Positions 1-9,547 are shown, counted from the first letter of the stretch. The stretch is 64,000 nucleotides of DNA from a bacterium (GCA_017961325.1 JAGCXM010000031.1:1-64000); one strand, 5' to 3'. The notes: generated by a model from the sequence alone, not told the origin. Numbers and translations are program-made.

Positions 1-47
1 CCTGCAAATAATGCCTTGAAAATCTCCAACAAATCATTAAAATCCAT
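1..47 (-). CDS. 5' end of an unidentified gene, cut by the window edge
   Basis: An ATG at 47-45 on the minus strand is preceded by a strong Shine-Dalgarno site (GGAGG just upstream, 52-57). It opens a frame that stays open to the window edge and gives 15 residues beginning MDFNDLLEIFKAL. Nothing in so short a piece identifies a family. It lies downstream of the STAND NTPase gene on the same strand, so it may be a further gene of the left island. The call rests only on the good ribosome binding site and the open frame. Confidence 0.45.
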   Translation of the reverse strand, partial: MDFNDLLEIFKALFA

Positions 48-205
48 ACCCGCCTCCTTCTTGGGTGTTTGTACAATTTTTACCTTAAAAAGGAGGCTCG
101 CTCTTTTCAATGAATTTTTACAGAAAAGAGTTTATATTCTCGAAAAATTTTATTAACAACATAAAAAGGCGACTTTGTCGGAGCGCGGGCGGCTCGCCTG
201 CAACT

Positions 206-235
206 CGTCATGTTGAGCGAAGCGAAACATCTCAG
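206..235. repeat. Dispersed-repeat-like intergenic sequence
   Basis: Within the 311-base gap 48-358 the sequence around 206-235 (TCATGTTGAGCGAAGCGAAA and flanks) is of the kind found repeatedly between genes in many bacterial genomes; its conceptual translation is the familiar spurious peptide HVERSETSQ. It is GC-richer than its surroundings and is preceded by GC-rich, inverted-repeat-like sequence at 168-205. Only one copy is visible here, so its repeat status comes from general knowledge of such elements. The 68-codon plus-strand frame over it is judged not to be a gene. The rest of 48-255 shows no gene. Confidence 0.45.
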
Positions 236-255
236 ACCTTGAACGGAAATGGGAA

Positions 256-351
256 TTATTTTGGGGAGTTATTGTTTCTGAGGTCGTTCAGCCACTCGCC
301 TTTGTATTTGAAATAGCGCGGCCCTGCGATTCCGACATTTCTGTCAAGCAC
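256..351 (-). pseudogene. Short coding remnant downstream of the STAND gene
   Basis: On the minus strand, 8 nt after the stop of the large NTPase gene, a GTG at 351 opens a 31-codon frame ending in TAA at 258-256. The translation contains RNVGIAGPRYFKYKGEWLND, which looks like a genuine protein C-terminus (aromatic and charged, few rare residues) and not noise. There is no good ribosome binding site, and an in-frame stop lies directly upstream. It is best read as the surviving 3' end of a lost gene or part of a dispersed repeat; a real small protein is less likely. No family recognised. Confidence 0.25.
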
Positions 352-358
352 CTATATG

Positions 359-3300
359 TTAGACTTCATTAGTAACAGGTGAATATATCCTTTGCTCTAT
401 TTCATTTAAGAAATCTTGTATGTGCTCATAATAGAGACTGTTTTTCTTCAAATTCTTTATTTTTTTATTCAAGTGCCATTTTATATACAAAAAATTCCAT
501 TTGGTGGCTGTTTGCATAATCCCTCTTTTAGCATATGTATATAAATAATCTCTTCGATAATTCTCTTTTTCTAAGGAATAGTCGTATAATTTGCAATATT
601 TGCGCAGTAACTTGAATGATTTTTTTGAGTTTCCAAACATTTTGGACTGAGCATCCCAACTTCTATTCAGATCTTGACCTTTTAAAAAAGCATTAATAAT
701 TTTTATAATTGCTTTCTCATAGCCTAACTTTGCAAGATATATTTGAATGTTCGGCATATCTATCTTGTTTTTCAATCTTTCTATCACTTCTGCTTTTTTT
801 TCATTTGTTGCCACATTACAGAAATATTCAAGAACAGCTGTCCTGCAAGAATTCGTATCTTTCAAATCATATTTTTCGAAATCTATAGAAGAATAAATTA
901 TTTCTACAAAATTCTCAGTTGTTTCTGACCAGAAATAAGACAAAACCCCATTAATTAAATCGTTATTATTGTTTTTATAATCCTTCTTGATTTCAACGAT
1001 TGAAACCTTAATGATTCTATCAAGCATTTGATTCTTATACACAGAGTCATATTTTACTTTTTTGGTAAAAGCAGAAATTATTTGAGCTATAGACTCCTCA
1101 TTTTTTAATTTTGGAAGTAATGACAATGCGTTCTTTACAATATCGTTCTTATCAATTCCGGCGACTTCTTCTATCCATTCAAATACAGAATCCCAATCTT
1201 TCCATTTAAATTCGAGATTCACATGAACATCATCCATAGCAGAAAGGTGCCAAGCTGGATAAGCAATAAAGTTTAAAATTTTGTCACGATCAAACCAATC
1301 AGGAAGTTTATTGCTATAAAACCGTGTTAAATAATGGACAAACGGAACCACCCAGAAACTGTTTTGACCTCCGTCATACATTGAGACATCATTTTCTATC
1401 ATGAATTGAGAAACTTCTTGTTGCATTGTTTCTTTTATTCTTTCTTCTAATTCAGGATATTTATTAAGGAATTTATCAACTTCTTCCGCCTTACGATTGC
1501 AAATATATATCCAGAAAAAATATTGCCAAAAATATTTTTCATCAGAAAACCAGTCATTTATTATTTCTATAATATTTTCATGATTTGATTCCAAATCGCC
1601 TTCATTGCTATGAATCAAGAAATCTACAGCAAACGGGGAAAAAATATCAGGTTTAACATATTCCCCATTATGGTCGAATTTCAAATTCTGTTCAATTCGA
1701 TCAAGTTGCAAATCATACAATTTCCCTAGAATATCCTTACTTTCAGAAAAATCAGGATGTTTATCTATATATTCGAAAATATGCTCGACTTCATTGACAA
1801 AAGCATTGTCTTTGTTTGTGATCACATCAAATTCCTTTTCCTGAACAGGAATCTTTTCTGCATTAAAAGCATCTAGTCTTTCCTTTAGTTTTTTCTCTAC
1901 TTCTACCCTATCTGCAAATAATTCTAGATACTCAACGGTTGCCATATCATGCAAAGGATGTCCTTTATTTTCTTCACGTTCTAGATTGTTAATACAATTT
2001 TGATAAATAGAGTTCATATCCCGAAGTTTCTCAAAAAGACGCTTTGATGTTTCCTTGTCACCCATATCCAAAAGATGAATTATTACACTTCTTGGTAACA
2101 TCCATAGGCTTTGCCAATCTGCTTTTTTTATTAAATCCGCTAATAATAAGTTAAATATTTTCTCCTTTTGATCATCATTAAGCTGTTTTAAATATTTGTT
2201 GTTAAAATCTTCGAGATGTATTCCCAAATTGATATATCTAACTAAAACATTATAAAATTCAGAAATATTTTCCTCTTTAATAGCAGAAAGATTTTTTTCA
2301 AAAGCATTAAGAATTTCTCTATAAAGATCATGCGCCTCCAAAGGAATTGAATAGTATCTTATGGGATAAATTTGCAAAATCTCAAGTATTTCTGAGATAG
2401 ATGCATCATAATTCTTAAAGATGTCGGTGAAACGACAAATATCGTAATTAAAATCCATAGTTGGCGTTGCGAAATTATCATCAATAATATTTGGCACCCA
2501 AGAATCAATTGCTGTTGGTGAGGTAGATGACAATATTTTTATCGCAAGAGGAACAAGCATTTTTTGAATGAAAGTATTATTGTGAAAGTGAATAAACAAC
2601 TTCAATTTGCAACAATATTCTTTTGCATCTTTGAAATTATAAAAATTTGTGTTTTCAATACTTGTTAATTCTTTTACAAAAGAAATCCATTCTTTTTCCT
2701 TCCAATTTTCAGTCCATTTATAATTCTCATACCATCTTAAAACAAGATCCTCTGAAAGTAGTCCCTTCACTTTTTTAGCTAATCCATGATTTAAAAAAAA
2801 CTTTATGAGCGGAATGGCAATATATTTCAGCATTTTTTGCTGTTCGTATTGCCAGTTGCTGTTGCGGACACTCAATAAAATCATAGCATTTTCAAAAGCT
2901 ATAATCTTTTCAACAGAAGGACTTTTTAAGAAATCTTTAACGACATCACAATGTTCTTTTACAGCTTCATTATAAAAATCTTCTGGTAAAAGATTTTGCA
3001 TAGAATCTGCTAAAGAATCTATGTTCGCCAAAATGTCATCAGATTTTGAAAAACGGCGGTAGTAAATTACTTTTTTATCAGCATTATACTCGTTTATTAT
3101 TTCGTTATAAAAATCAAATCTTGCTGTTTTAGGCAATTTAACATAATCGGTTAGTAAGATATAGGCAAAACTTTCTTTTTTAAGCTTGTTGGCAAGCTGT
3201 ATATGTTTTTTTTCATTATTTGGTATCAAATTTAGCAAGATAGTAACAATATTTATGTGTTGAACAATAACTTTGCCTGTTGATGTAAACAATTTTTTTT

Positions 3301-4786
3301 CAATGAAAGCATATTTATTTAATGAAAAATATAAAGCAACAAAATATTCAAAATAAATAACTGAAAAAAAGCTAATATTACTAGAATTTTTATAATCAAA
3401 CAAACACGATCTTAGCAAATATATAGTTTCTTTTTTGTCGAAGCAATTTAATAAAATTTCTTTAGAAAATATCCTTTTCCCAGAACTAAAAAGATTGAAA
3501 GAAAATGAGGCCAGTTTTTTTATAAGTTCATTTGTATCTATCTCACTTTCAGAATACAAAGAATCTGTTTCAACGCCCTTTTTGTCGTCTTCTAATCTTG
3601 AAGTTAATAATCTTTCTATAATGTCTTTATATGTTTTGATACTTTTAAAATTGTCTGAAGAAAAGAAGGTTCTATAAAAAGGAATTCCAACAAATGGCTC
3701 AAAAACTGTACCTTTAAATCTATTAATCAAATTTTGCAAATCATCATCAACATGAAATGACAATCTGACATCGATATGTTTTAACTTATTCATCAGATCA
3801 TACGGGAAAGAGGCATCTCTTCCAGCAATAATAAAATTTACGGATGGATTTTGAGATTTTAAATTTAATAATTCGTTTACGAAAGGAATCACTTTAGAAT
3901 TAGGAATTTCATCCATTCCATCAAGAAATAAAATTGGATTTTCTTTTTCGATAATTTTAAAACACCCTTCTTGATAAGCCTTTAATTCATAAAAATAAGG
4001 TGTCGGTAGTAAAAAACAAAACTCATGATAACAATCTGCATGAGAGCATTTTCTTATTAAATTGTTATATGCAATTCGCATTTCAGTTGACTTTCCTATT
4101 CCAGCAACACCACGAATATAAATATTAGAAAAATCTGCTGAATTCTTAGTTTTTAATTGATTAAATATGAAATCTGATAGAATGTTTTTCCCGAATAAAC
4201 ATTCGCGATCATCATTTACATAAAGGGAAGTCTCAAACTCTTTTTCTCCTAATAATGCAGTATCTAAGGTGTGAAACCTTCGTATTTTTTTATAATAATC
4301 ATTGGTATCAATATCAAAAAAATATTGGGTTATATCTGAATTATCTATTGTAACAAATGTGGATTCAAAAAAGCTTTTCGTTTTAAATTCAATTTTCAAT
4401 CCTTCTTTTAAAGCAAAATCTTCTATTTCTTTTTGCGCTTTTGTTTTTTTGTCACTTGATGCTTTGGAAGATGTCCAATCCTGATGCGCATAAAAATAAA
4501 GTATCGTGAGTTCAGGATATTGAGATTTCACTTGTTGTATAGCAGTTTTTATTTTAGCTTTTTCATTAGAGAGATTATTTTTATAGAATTTAGCTTGAAA
4601 TCCAATAATATCTTTGCCTTTATGGATTGGCTCAGCTTCCAATGCCGGATGATTATAGAACCTAAAAAGACCAGAGTCACATCCAAATGTTCTACAAAAT
4701 AATTGATAACACATCCATTCAAAATTGTCTTGTGGATTTTCAGCGAAATTAACTTTAAATACATCCCAATTAGGTTTTATATTCAT
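359..4786 (-). CDS. Avs-like STAND NTPase with N-terminal Mrr-like nuclease
   Basis: This is a 1475-residue protein. The N-terminus (about 20-140) resembles Mrr/PD-(D/E)xK restriction nucleases: D59 followed by Q64-A-K66 (GFQAKF) fits the D...QxK active-site form. A STAND/NACHT-type NTPase follows, with Walker A GVAGIGKST at 226-234, Walker B ILFLDGMDEI at 285-294 and a sensor-like AGRDASF at 321-327. The remaining ~1100 residues are low-complexity-free, helical-looking and unassigned, as expected of a repeat-type sensor region. This order (nuclease, NTPase, long C-terminal sensor) is that of antiviral Avs STAND proteins, which recognise a phage protein and then degrade DNA. The gene starts at ATG 4786 behind GGAGAGGG and lies 132 nt downstream of the restriction-modification gene on the same strand. 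AT-rich composition fits horizontal transfer. The nuclease call is weaker than the NTPase call. Confidence 0.8.
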   Translation of the reverse strand: MNIKPNWDVFKVNFAENPQDNFEWMCYQLFCRTFGCDSGLFRFYNHPALEAEPIHKGKDIIGFQAKFYKNNLSNEKAKIKTAIQQVKSQYPELTILYFYAHQDWTSSKASSDKKTKAQKEIEDFALKEGLKIEFKTKSFFESTFVTIDNSDITQYFFDIDTNDYYKKIRRFHTLDTALLGEKEFETSLYVNDDRECLFGKNILSDFIFNQLKTKNSADFSNIYIRGVAGIGKSTEMRIAYNNLIRKCSHADCYHEFCFLLPTPYFYELKAYQEGCFKIIEKENPILFLDGMDEIPNSKVIPFVNELLNLKSQNPSVNFIIAGRDASFPYDLMNKLKHIDVRLSFHVDDDLQNLINRFKGTVFEPFVGIPFYRTFFSSDNFKSIKTYKDIIERLLTSRLEDDKKGVETDSLYSESEIDTNELIKKLASFSFNLFSSGKRIFSKEILLNCFDKKETIYLLRSCLFDYKNSSNISFFSVIYFEYFVALYFSLNKYAFIEKKLFTSTGKVIVQHINIVTILLNLIPNNEKKHIQLANKLKKESFAYILLTDYVKLPKTARFDFYNEIINEYNADKKVIYYRRFSKSDDILANIDSLADSMQNLLPEDFYNEAVKEHCDVVKDFLKSPSVEKIIAFENAMILLSVRNSNWQYEQQKMLKYIAIPLIKFFLNHGLAKKVKGLLSEDLVLRWYENYKWTENWKEKEWISFVKELTSIENTNFYNFKDAKEYCCKLKLFIHFHNNTFIQKMLVPLAIKILSSTSPTAIDSWVPNIIDDNFATPTMDFNYDICRFTDIFKNYDASISEILEILQIYPIRYYSIPLEAHDLYREILNAFEKNLSAIKEENISEFYNVLVRYINLGIHLEDFNNKYLKQLNDDQKEKIFNLLLADLIKKADWQSLWMLPRSVIIHLLDMGDKETSKRLFEKLRDMNSIYQNCINNLEREENKGHPLHDMATVEYLELFADRVEVEKKLKERLDAFNAEKIPVQEKEFDVITNKDNAFVNEVEHIFEYIDKHPDFSESKDILGKLYDLQLDRIEQNLKFDHNGEYVKPDIFSPFAVDFLIHSNEGDLESNHENIIEIINDWFSDEKYFWQYFFWIYICNRKAEEVDKFLNKYPELEERIKETMQQEVSQFMIENDVSMYDGGQNSFWVVPFVHYLTRFYSNKLPDWFDRDKILNFIAYPAWHLSAMDDVHVNLEFKWKDWDSVFEWIEEVAGIDKNDIVKNALSLLPKLKNEESIAQIISAFTKKVKYDSVYKNQMLDRIIKVSIVEIKKDYKNNNNDLINGVLSYFWSETTENFVEIIYSSIDFEKYDLKDTNSCRTAVLEYFCNVATNEKKAEVIERLKNKIDMPNIQIYLAKLGYEKAIIKIINAFLKGQDLNRSWDAQSKMFGNSKKSFKLLRKYCKLYDYSLEKENYRRDYLYTYAKRGIMQTATKWNFLYIKWHLNKKIKNLKKNSLYYEHIQDFLNEIEQRIYSPVTNEV

Positions 4787-4918
4787 ATTCTAATTCACTC
4801 CCTCTCCTTCACTTTGCTTCCTGACCGCCTAAAACCTCCAAAAGCTGAATATTATAGCTAAAATCATTTTGATTGGAATTATTTAGAGTTTTCCAACAGG
4901 GCAAAATGCAAAATAGTT

Positions 4919-7900
4919 TTACTTCTTGAACTCCAAATATTCCGCGTATTTTTGCGCCATAAGATTTTTGATGTAGCTTTCCATATACGCATAGTCTGGA
5001 TTGCCAGCGGAATCTACAGGGAGAAGAATAATCTCCTTGGAAATTCTAACATCGTTTATTTCACGATTGAAATTATATTTTTCAGAAAGGCGATTTAACA
5101 AAGTTGCTTCGAATAAATACTGAAATTTGTTTCTTTCTGTATTCTTCAGATGTGTTATGTGGTCACTGGCAACAAATTCAAACGGCTCATAAAAACATGA
5201 ACCAACACTTCCACTATTTGCTAAACTTAGACAGTTTCCAAATTTTCTAACTCTAGTATCATTTGAAATATAATTATCTACACCGTTATTCATTGCAGAT
5301 GAAGAAATATAAGGAACAAAACCAGATTTTTGATTTTCCTTAATTAAACGTTTACCTCGTTGTACTTCTTGAAACAAATCCTTAATAAAAAATGGCTTCC
5401 ATTCTTTTTCTTCCAGCTGTTCAACCGCCTGCGCATTATCTTTGCACTCATTCAGTCGTTTTGTAGCAAACTCACGATATTCTTTAATTTTATGATCTTC
5501 AAGTTCTTTTATATATGATTCCATGAAATTGTAGTCTATTTCACCTTTTGAAGTTACAGGGAGGATGATATTCTGTGCTCTCATACGGTTTTCATTGAAT
5601 TTATACGCATATAAAAATTTAGATTTTTGTTGCAGGATATTTGTTTTCATAAATAACAAGGAAAATTTATTATCTTTCCAGTTTCTTAGATGAAATCTTT
5701 TCACGTCATCTGAAAAAATGCATTCATAAGGATGATAGAAGTTCTCAACAACACTGCCGTTATAATTTACGCCAAGAACATTTTTATCAAGGGATTTATT
5801 TTCATTTGACACAAAATTGGTGATCCCATTGTTTGAATCAGAGGCTCCGATAAAAGGTCTTTCTCCTTGTTTCATCTCTGATGCCACAAGGCGTTTTCCC
5901 GCTTTTATCTCAAAAATATCAGTAAGTTTCGATTCTTTCCAATCTCGACTTGTCAGTTCTTTTTTAAAGTTTTTTTTTACCTTTTCCGAATTGTTATCGT
6001 CTTCAAAAAGATATTTTCTACCTTGCATGATCATTGAAAACTCAAACGTAAGGTAATCGCCGACAGTCTTTTCAAAATCCTTGTCGGTAGGAATCTCGTC
6101 ATTGAAATAATAAAAACTGTGCAGCCATTCATCTTCTGCTGTGATTGTCGTTTTTACGCAGAACTTCGTCGGAGCTTCAATGCGGTTAAACCACACATCA
6201 AGCAAATGCTGCTTTTTGTCTTTTGCGCTCTCTGTCTCCAAAAGCCCGATATGCGGCGAAACCTTAAAGCCGTCATCCTCAAAATTCACGAATTTGCATA
6301 TCTTCTCTTTGTCATGCGGTACCCCAGCTGTAAAAACAGCAATGCACGGAATTACGCCGATTCCATAAAAGGTATCTTTCTGAAGCATAATCGTGCCTTC
6401 GAGCGTGTGCTTTTTCAAAATCGAATTTTTTATCTGCTGTTCTTCCTTTGATTTTCCGGTCATTGAACTTTGAGGAACTATCACAGCACATCTTGAATTT
6501 GGAAGAAGTGAATCCAAAAGATGTTCCGTAAAAGCAATTTCATAAAGACTCGGATCTTTTTTTGTTCCCTGAGAATAAGGCGGATTCAACATTCCGACTG
6601 TTGCTCTGAAGTCTGTCTGAAGCTGTTTCGGATTTTTAGCAAGAAAATCATCACAGTGCAAATTGCTTTTGCCGTCGCCTCGAAGAATCATGTTTGTTGT
6701 CGCTACAGTGAACATATCCGGACGAAGCTCTATTCCGAACAATTGATTTTTACGGATATGCTGTTGTTCACTTTCTTTTGTACTTTGCGAAAGCATTTTA
6801 TGAAGCGCAGCGACAAGAAAACCGCCTGTTCCGCAGCACGGGTCAAAAATTCTGTCGGTAGTTTTCAAATCAAGCAAATCGCAGAAAAGTTCCGTAATAT
6901 GGCGTGGAGTAAGAACTATTCCCAAAGTTTGGCCACTGCCACCGGAATAGCGCATAAACTCACCATAAAAACGACCAAGATAATCTTCTGCAGAACGAGT
7001 ATATTTTATTGATTTATAAAGCTTTTCATCCAGAAACTTTGCAAAGAATTTCAGCGGGGTTTCTCCAAGAGTCGCATTTTTTTCGTTTAACTTTGTACTG
7101 TCTTTTATGATTGCAAATTGCGAAAGAATTTTGTCAATTTTCGTTATCGGCGATAAATCCGTTCTCTTGAAGCTTGATTCAATCGCATTGTAAATTTTCT
7201 GTCCGTCGGTTACGAAGGTGTCTCCATTTAGAGAATCAATGCTGAAATTTCCGTGGTCACGCTCACGCAAAGCAAGAAGAATTCCCGAAACAACAAGCGG
7301 TTTTTCTTCATCTTTCATATTACCGTAGTTTCTCAAATGCTCATGTAATACTTTTGCATCTGCCAATATCTCCTCAAGTTCTTTTTCTTTGTCACTCGAT
7401 TCCTTCAAGACGTCGCAAAGATAGTACTCGTCGATATTTTTTTCATTAAACGAAATGAAAGATTCAACATCTTCAAGCTGATCAAACAGATTTTGCCTGT
7501 CATCAACAAAAAGCGGAGTAATCCGATGATTTTTTTCGTTTCCAGAAACTCCGAAAGCAAAAACCTTTTTATAAGTCGTGTTCTGAATCAAATGTTTCGC
7601 ATAGAACAACGCGCCGTTCACGGCAAACTCAACAACATCTTTAGTCTCAAGGCTGATAAGTTTATTTGAATCGTATTTCACATGATTTTCAAGTTTCGGC
7701 TTATCTTCAATTACAATAATAAAATCTTTTACAATGCCAACATATTCAGGGAATCCGACTTTGCCAGTGCCGCGTTTTGACGCTGTTTTTAAAGCCTTGT
7801 CTATTTCTTTTACTTCGCTTCCCTGTGCATCTAATTTTATTCCAGCTTCTTTCAGTAAATCGTGAACCCACAAATCTGTTTTTACTTCTTTCTTTGCCAT
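4919..7900 (-). CDS. Single-chain restriction-modification enzyme (type IIG / fused R-M-S)
   Basis: This 993-residue enzyme combines cleavage, methylation and target recognition. Residues 40-70 carry a PD-(D/E)xK-like nuclease motif (D59 and E65-D-K67 in KDFIIVIEDKP), as in HsdR N-terminal domains. Residues ~280-600 are an N6-adenine methyltransferase of the HsdM type, with SAM motif I DPCCGTGGF at 353-361 and catalytic NPPY at 439-442. Two HsdS-like target recognition domains follow (about 640-790 and 820-985), each with a closing helical stretch. A longer frame begins 24 nt upstream, but the ATG at 7900 (MAKKEVK) has AGGAGAG correctly spaced, so that start is chosen. No separate R, M or S subunit gene is nearby, supporting a self-contained enzyme. 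It probably shares a transcript with the STAND gene downstream. Confidence 0.85.
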   Translation of the reverse strand: MAKKEVKTDLWVHDLLKEAGIKLDAQGSEVKEIDKALKTASKRGTGKVGFPEYVGIVKDFIIVIEDKPKLENHVKYDSNKLISLETKDVVEFAVNGALFYAKHLIQNTTYKKVFAFGVSGNEKNHRITPLFVDDRQNLFDQLEDVESFISFNEKNIDEYYLCDVLKESSDKEKELEEILADAKVLHEHLRNYGNMKDEEKPLVVSGILLALRERDHGNFSIDSLNGDTFVTDGQKIYNAIESSFKRTDLSPITKIDKILSQFAIIKDSTKLNEKNATLGETPLKFFAKFLDEKLYKSIKYTRSAEDYLGRFYGEFMRYSGGSGQTLGIVLTPRHITELFCDLLDLKTTDRIFDPCCGTGGFLVAALHKMLSQSTKESEQQHIRKNQLFGIELRPDMFTVATTNMILRGDGKSNLHCDDFLAKNPKQLQTDFRATVGMLNPPYSQGTKKDPSLYEIAFTEHLLDSLLPNSRCAVIVPQSSMTGKSKEEQQIKNSILKKHTLEGTIMLQKDTFYGIGVIPCIAVFTAGVPHDKEKICKFVNFEDDGFKVSPHIGLLETESAKDKKQHLLDVWFNRIEAPTKFCVKTTITAEDEWLHSFYYFNDEIPTDKDFEKTVGDYLTFEFSMIMQGRKYLFEDDNNSEKVKKNFKKELTSRDWKESKLTDIFEIKAGKRLVASEMKQGERPFIGASDSNNGITNFVSNENKSLDKNVLGVNYNGSVVENFYHPYECIFSDDVKRFHLRNWKDNKFSLLFMKTNILQQKSKFLYAYKFNENRMRAQNIILPVTSKGEIDYNFMESYIKELEDHKIKEYREFATKRLNECKDNAQAVEQLEEKEWKPFFIKDLFQEVQRGKRLIKENQKSGFVPYISSSAMNNGVDNYISNDTRVRKFGNCLSLANSGSVGSCFYEPFEFVASDHITHLKNTERNKFQYLFEATLLNRLSEKYNFNREINDVRISKEIILLPVDSAGNPDYAYMESYIKNLMAQKYAEYLEFKK

Positions 7901-7935
7901 GCCAAACTCTCCTTGACAACCCAAAAACCCGCCGC

Positions 7936-7964
7936 ACTATAAAAAATCCCCTTTCTTATTTCAA
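7936..7964 (-). promoter_or_regulatory. Promoter of the restriction-modification gene
   Basis: On the minus strand, TTGAAA (7964-7959) and TATAGT (7941-7936) are separated by 17 bp, about 35 nt upstream of the chosen ATG. The -35 box lies inside the first copy of the 93-bp direct repeat (7952-8044). Confidence 0.6.
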
Positions 7965-8044
7965 TAGCGTAAATGTCTAATTTCATTGAATGATTTTGAA
8001 ATTTAGATATTAGACAATGTTGTGTCGGAGAACGAGGAAATGCG
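7952..8044. repeat. 93-bp direct repeat, copy 1
   Basis: This 93-bp sequence recurs at 10249-10341 in the same orientation with about 7 mismatches and no gap. Both copies contain an internal inverted repeat (here TGTCTAA at 7974-7980 against TTAGACA at 8010-8016) and end in GAGAACGAGGAAATGCG. They bracket the DUF4143 ATPase gene and the ToxN locus. No coding potential was seen. It could be a mobile intergenic element or an integration/recombination scar. Confidence 0.85.
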
Positions 8045-8147
8045 TTAAGAAGGAACAATTATAAAACTGCAAAACATCATATTGTAAAACTTGAATACAA
8101 TATTTTTCTAATTACAATATTAAAGAACTTTTTTGAGGTGACAGGTA

Positions 8148-8315
8148 ATGTATAAAATGAAAATTGTAAAAATTAAAGAAAATTTTGATAAAAACGAGGG
8201 TTGTGCCGTCATGTCAATTTTATACAATAAAATAAGTATGTTAATTGTCAACACTTTGGATTTTACTAATGTGAAACTTTTGAATTTCCTAATTATTGAC
8301 TTTGGAATTTCCTAA
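8148..8315 (+). CDS. Possible 55-residue small protein
   Basis: An ATG at 8148 has a good Shine-Dalgarno site (GAGGTG, 8 nt away) and opens a 55-codon frame (starting MYKMKIVKIKENFDKNEG) ending in TAA at 8313-8315. The C-terminal half is hydrophobic and AT-driven. It overlaps the promoter of the next gene, which argues against it. No family recognised. The wider gap 7901-8349 otherwise holds the promoter of the restriction-modification gene, the first direct repeat and the ATPase promoter. Confidence 0.25.
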   Translation: MYKMKIVKIKENFDKNEGCAVMSILYNKISMLIVNTLDFTNVKLLNFLIIDFGIS

Positions 8316-8323
8316 ACTATAAT
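8296..8323 (+). promoter_or_regulatory. Promoter of the DUF4143 ATPase gene
   Basis: TTGACT (8296-8301), a 16-bp spacer and a perfect TATAAT (8318-8323) would start transcription near 8330, giving a ~20-nt leader with GGAGGAG directly before the ATG at 8350. Confidence 0.75.
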
Positions 8324-8349
8324 GGCTTGCAACTGTTGACGGAGGAGTC

Positions 8350-9525
8350 ATGATAGAAAGAAAAGCTGAAGCTACTTTGAAACGCCTGGCGTTGCAGTTT
8401 CCGGTAGTTGCTGTTACGGGACCAAGACAGAGTGGAAAGACTACTTTGGCAAAAATGGTTTTTCCTGAAAAGAAATATGTCTCTTTTGATGATAAAAACT
8501 TACGCGAAATGGCGAAATCGGCTCCGAGTGATTTTCTGCTTGCATTTCCTGACGGCGCGGTATTTGACGAAGCTCAGAAAGTGCCTGAAATTTTCGATGC
8601 GATAAAACTTGCTGTTGATTCTGGCAGTTATTCACCAGGAAAGTTCATTCTTACAGGTTCAAGCCAGTTCCGTCTGAAAGAAAATATCGCTGAAAGTCTG
8701 GCTGGCAGAGCCGGAATTTTGAACCTTCTTCCGTTTTCAATCAGCGAACTTAAAAATGCCGGAAAACTTGGAAACACAGCATACCACACAGTGTTTAAAG
8801 GATTTTATCCGCCGCTTTACGATGATACGAAGCACTTTTTGCCGGAGGATTGGCTTGAAAGTTACATCGACACATATCTTGATATGGATGTTAAGGATTG
8901 GATAAACCCTTCAAACATTTCCGTTTTCCGCAAATTTATCTGCTTTTGCGCGATTTACAGCGGCCAAATGCTCAACATGGAGAGCTTTTCGAGAGAACTT
9001 GGAGTTTCTGCGGTTACAGTTAAAAACTGGCTTTCCATACTTGAGGCTTCATACATAATCCATTTTGTTTATCCTGACACCAACAATCTTGGAAGGACTC
9101 TCGTAAAAACCCCGAAAATATATTTTGTTGATCCTGGGTTAATGTGCCGTTTGCTACGGATAAACAACACAGAAGAGATGATTTTGAGCCGCTATAAAGG
9201 TGCTGTCGTTGAAACCGCAGCCGTTTCCGAACTTCTTAAAAGTTGTTTCAATGAAGGCAAAAAAGCCGGACTCACATATTTCCGTGATAAAAACGGTTTC
9301 GAGGTCGATTTTATAGCTGATTGGAAACATAGCTGCGCGATAGAGGTAAAGAGTGAAGGTTTTTCAGAAAACAAACTCTCCGCTAATGTAAAAAAATATG
9401 TCGGAATGCGTGGCGACGGAACCACCGGAACTGTTTTTTATCTCGGCGATGTTTCGTGCAGTATCGCCGGAGTAGAATATGTATCGTGGCGCGACTGGGG
9501 AGATTTTTACAACAAATTTGCCTGA
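8350..9525 (+). CDS. AAA-family ATPase with C-terminal DUF4143
   Basis: This is a 391-residue protein. The N-terminal AAA_14-type domain has Walker A GPRQSGKTTL (about 24-33) and a Walker B-like GAVFDEAQ (about 75-82), followed by the TGSSQFRL sensor region (about 103-110). The C-terminal half is a DUF4143 domain with a winged-helix-like part and the YFRDKNGFEVDFI...EVK arrangement, which in this family looks like a degenerate PD-(D/E)xK fold (E-V-D-F and E-V-K). Such ATPases are very common in bacteria, are often accessory and strain-variable, and have no settled cellular role. It starts at ATG 8350 with a strong SD, has its own promoter, and sits between the two 93-bp direct repeats with the toxin locus. 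The family call is firm; the function is unknown. Confidence 0.9.
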   Translation: MIERKAEATLKRLALQFPVVAVTGPRQSGKTTLAKMVFPEKKYVSFDDKNLREMAKSAPSDFLLAFPDGAVFDEAQKVPEIFDAIKLAVDSGSYSPGKFILTGSSQFRLKENIAESLAGRAGILNLLPFSISELKNAGKLGNTAYHTVFKGFYPPLYDDTKHFLPEDWLESYIDTYLDMDVKDWINPSNISVFRKFICFCAIYSGQMLNMESFSRELGVSAVTVKNWLSILEASYIIHFVYPDTNNLGRTLVKTPKIYFVDPGLMCRLLRINNTEEMILSRYKGAVVETAAVSELLKSCFNEGKKAGLTYFRDKNGFEVDFIADWKHSCAIEVKSEGFSENKLSANVKKYVGMRGDGTTGTVFYLGDVSCSIAGVEYVSWRDWGDFYNKFA

Positions 9526-9530
9526 ACACA

Positions 9531-9547
9531 GAGAATGAGGAAATGCG
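9531..9547. repeat. Truncated copy of the direct-repeat end
   Basis: Just after the ATPase stop codon, GAGAATGAGGAAATGCG matches the last 17 bp of both 93-bp repeats with a single change. It may be a remnant of a third copy, which would separate the ATPase and toxin modules. Confidence 0.5.

Noticed and set aside
110-316. A 68-codon frame across the dispersed-repeat-like sequence
   Set aside because: The peptide HVERSETSQ is a well-known spurious translation of intergenic repeats.
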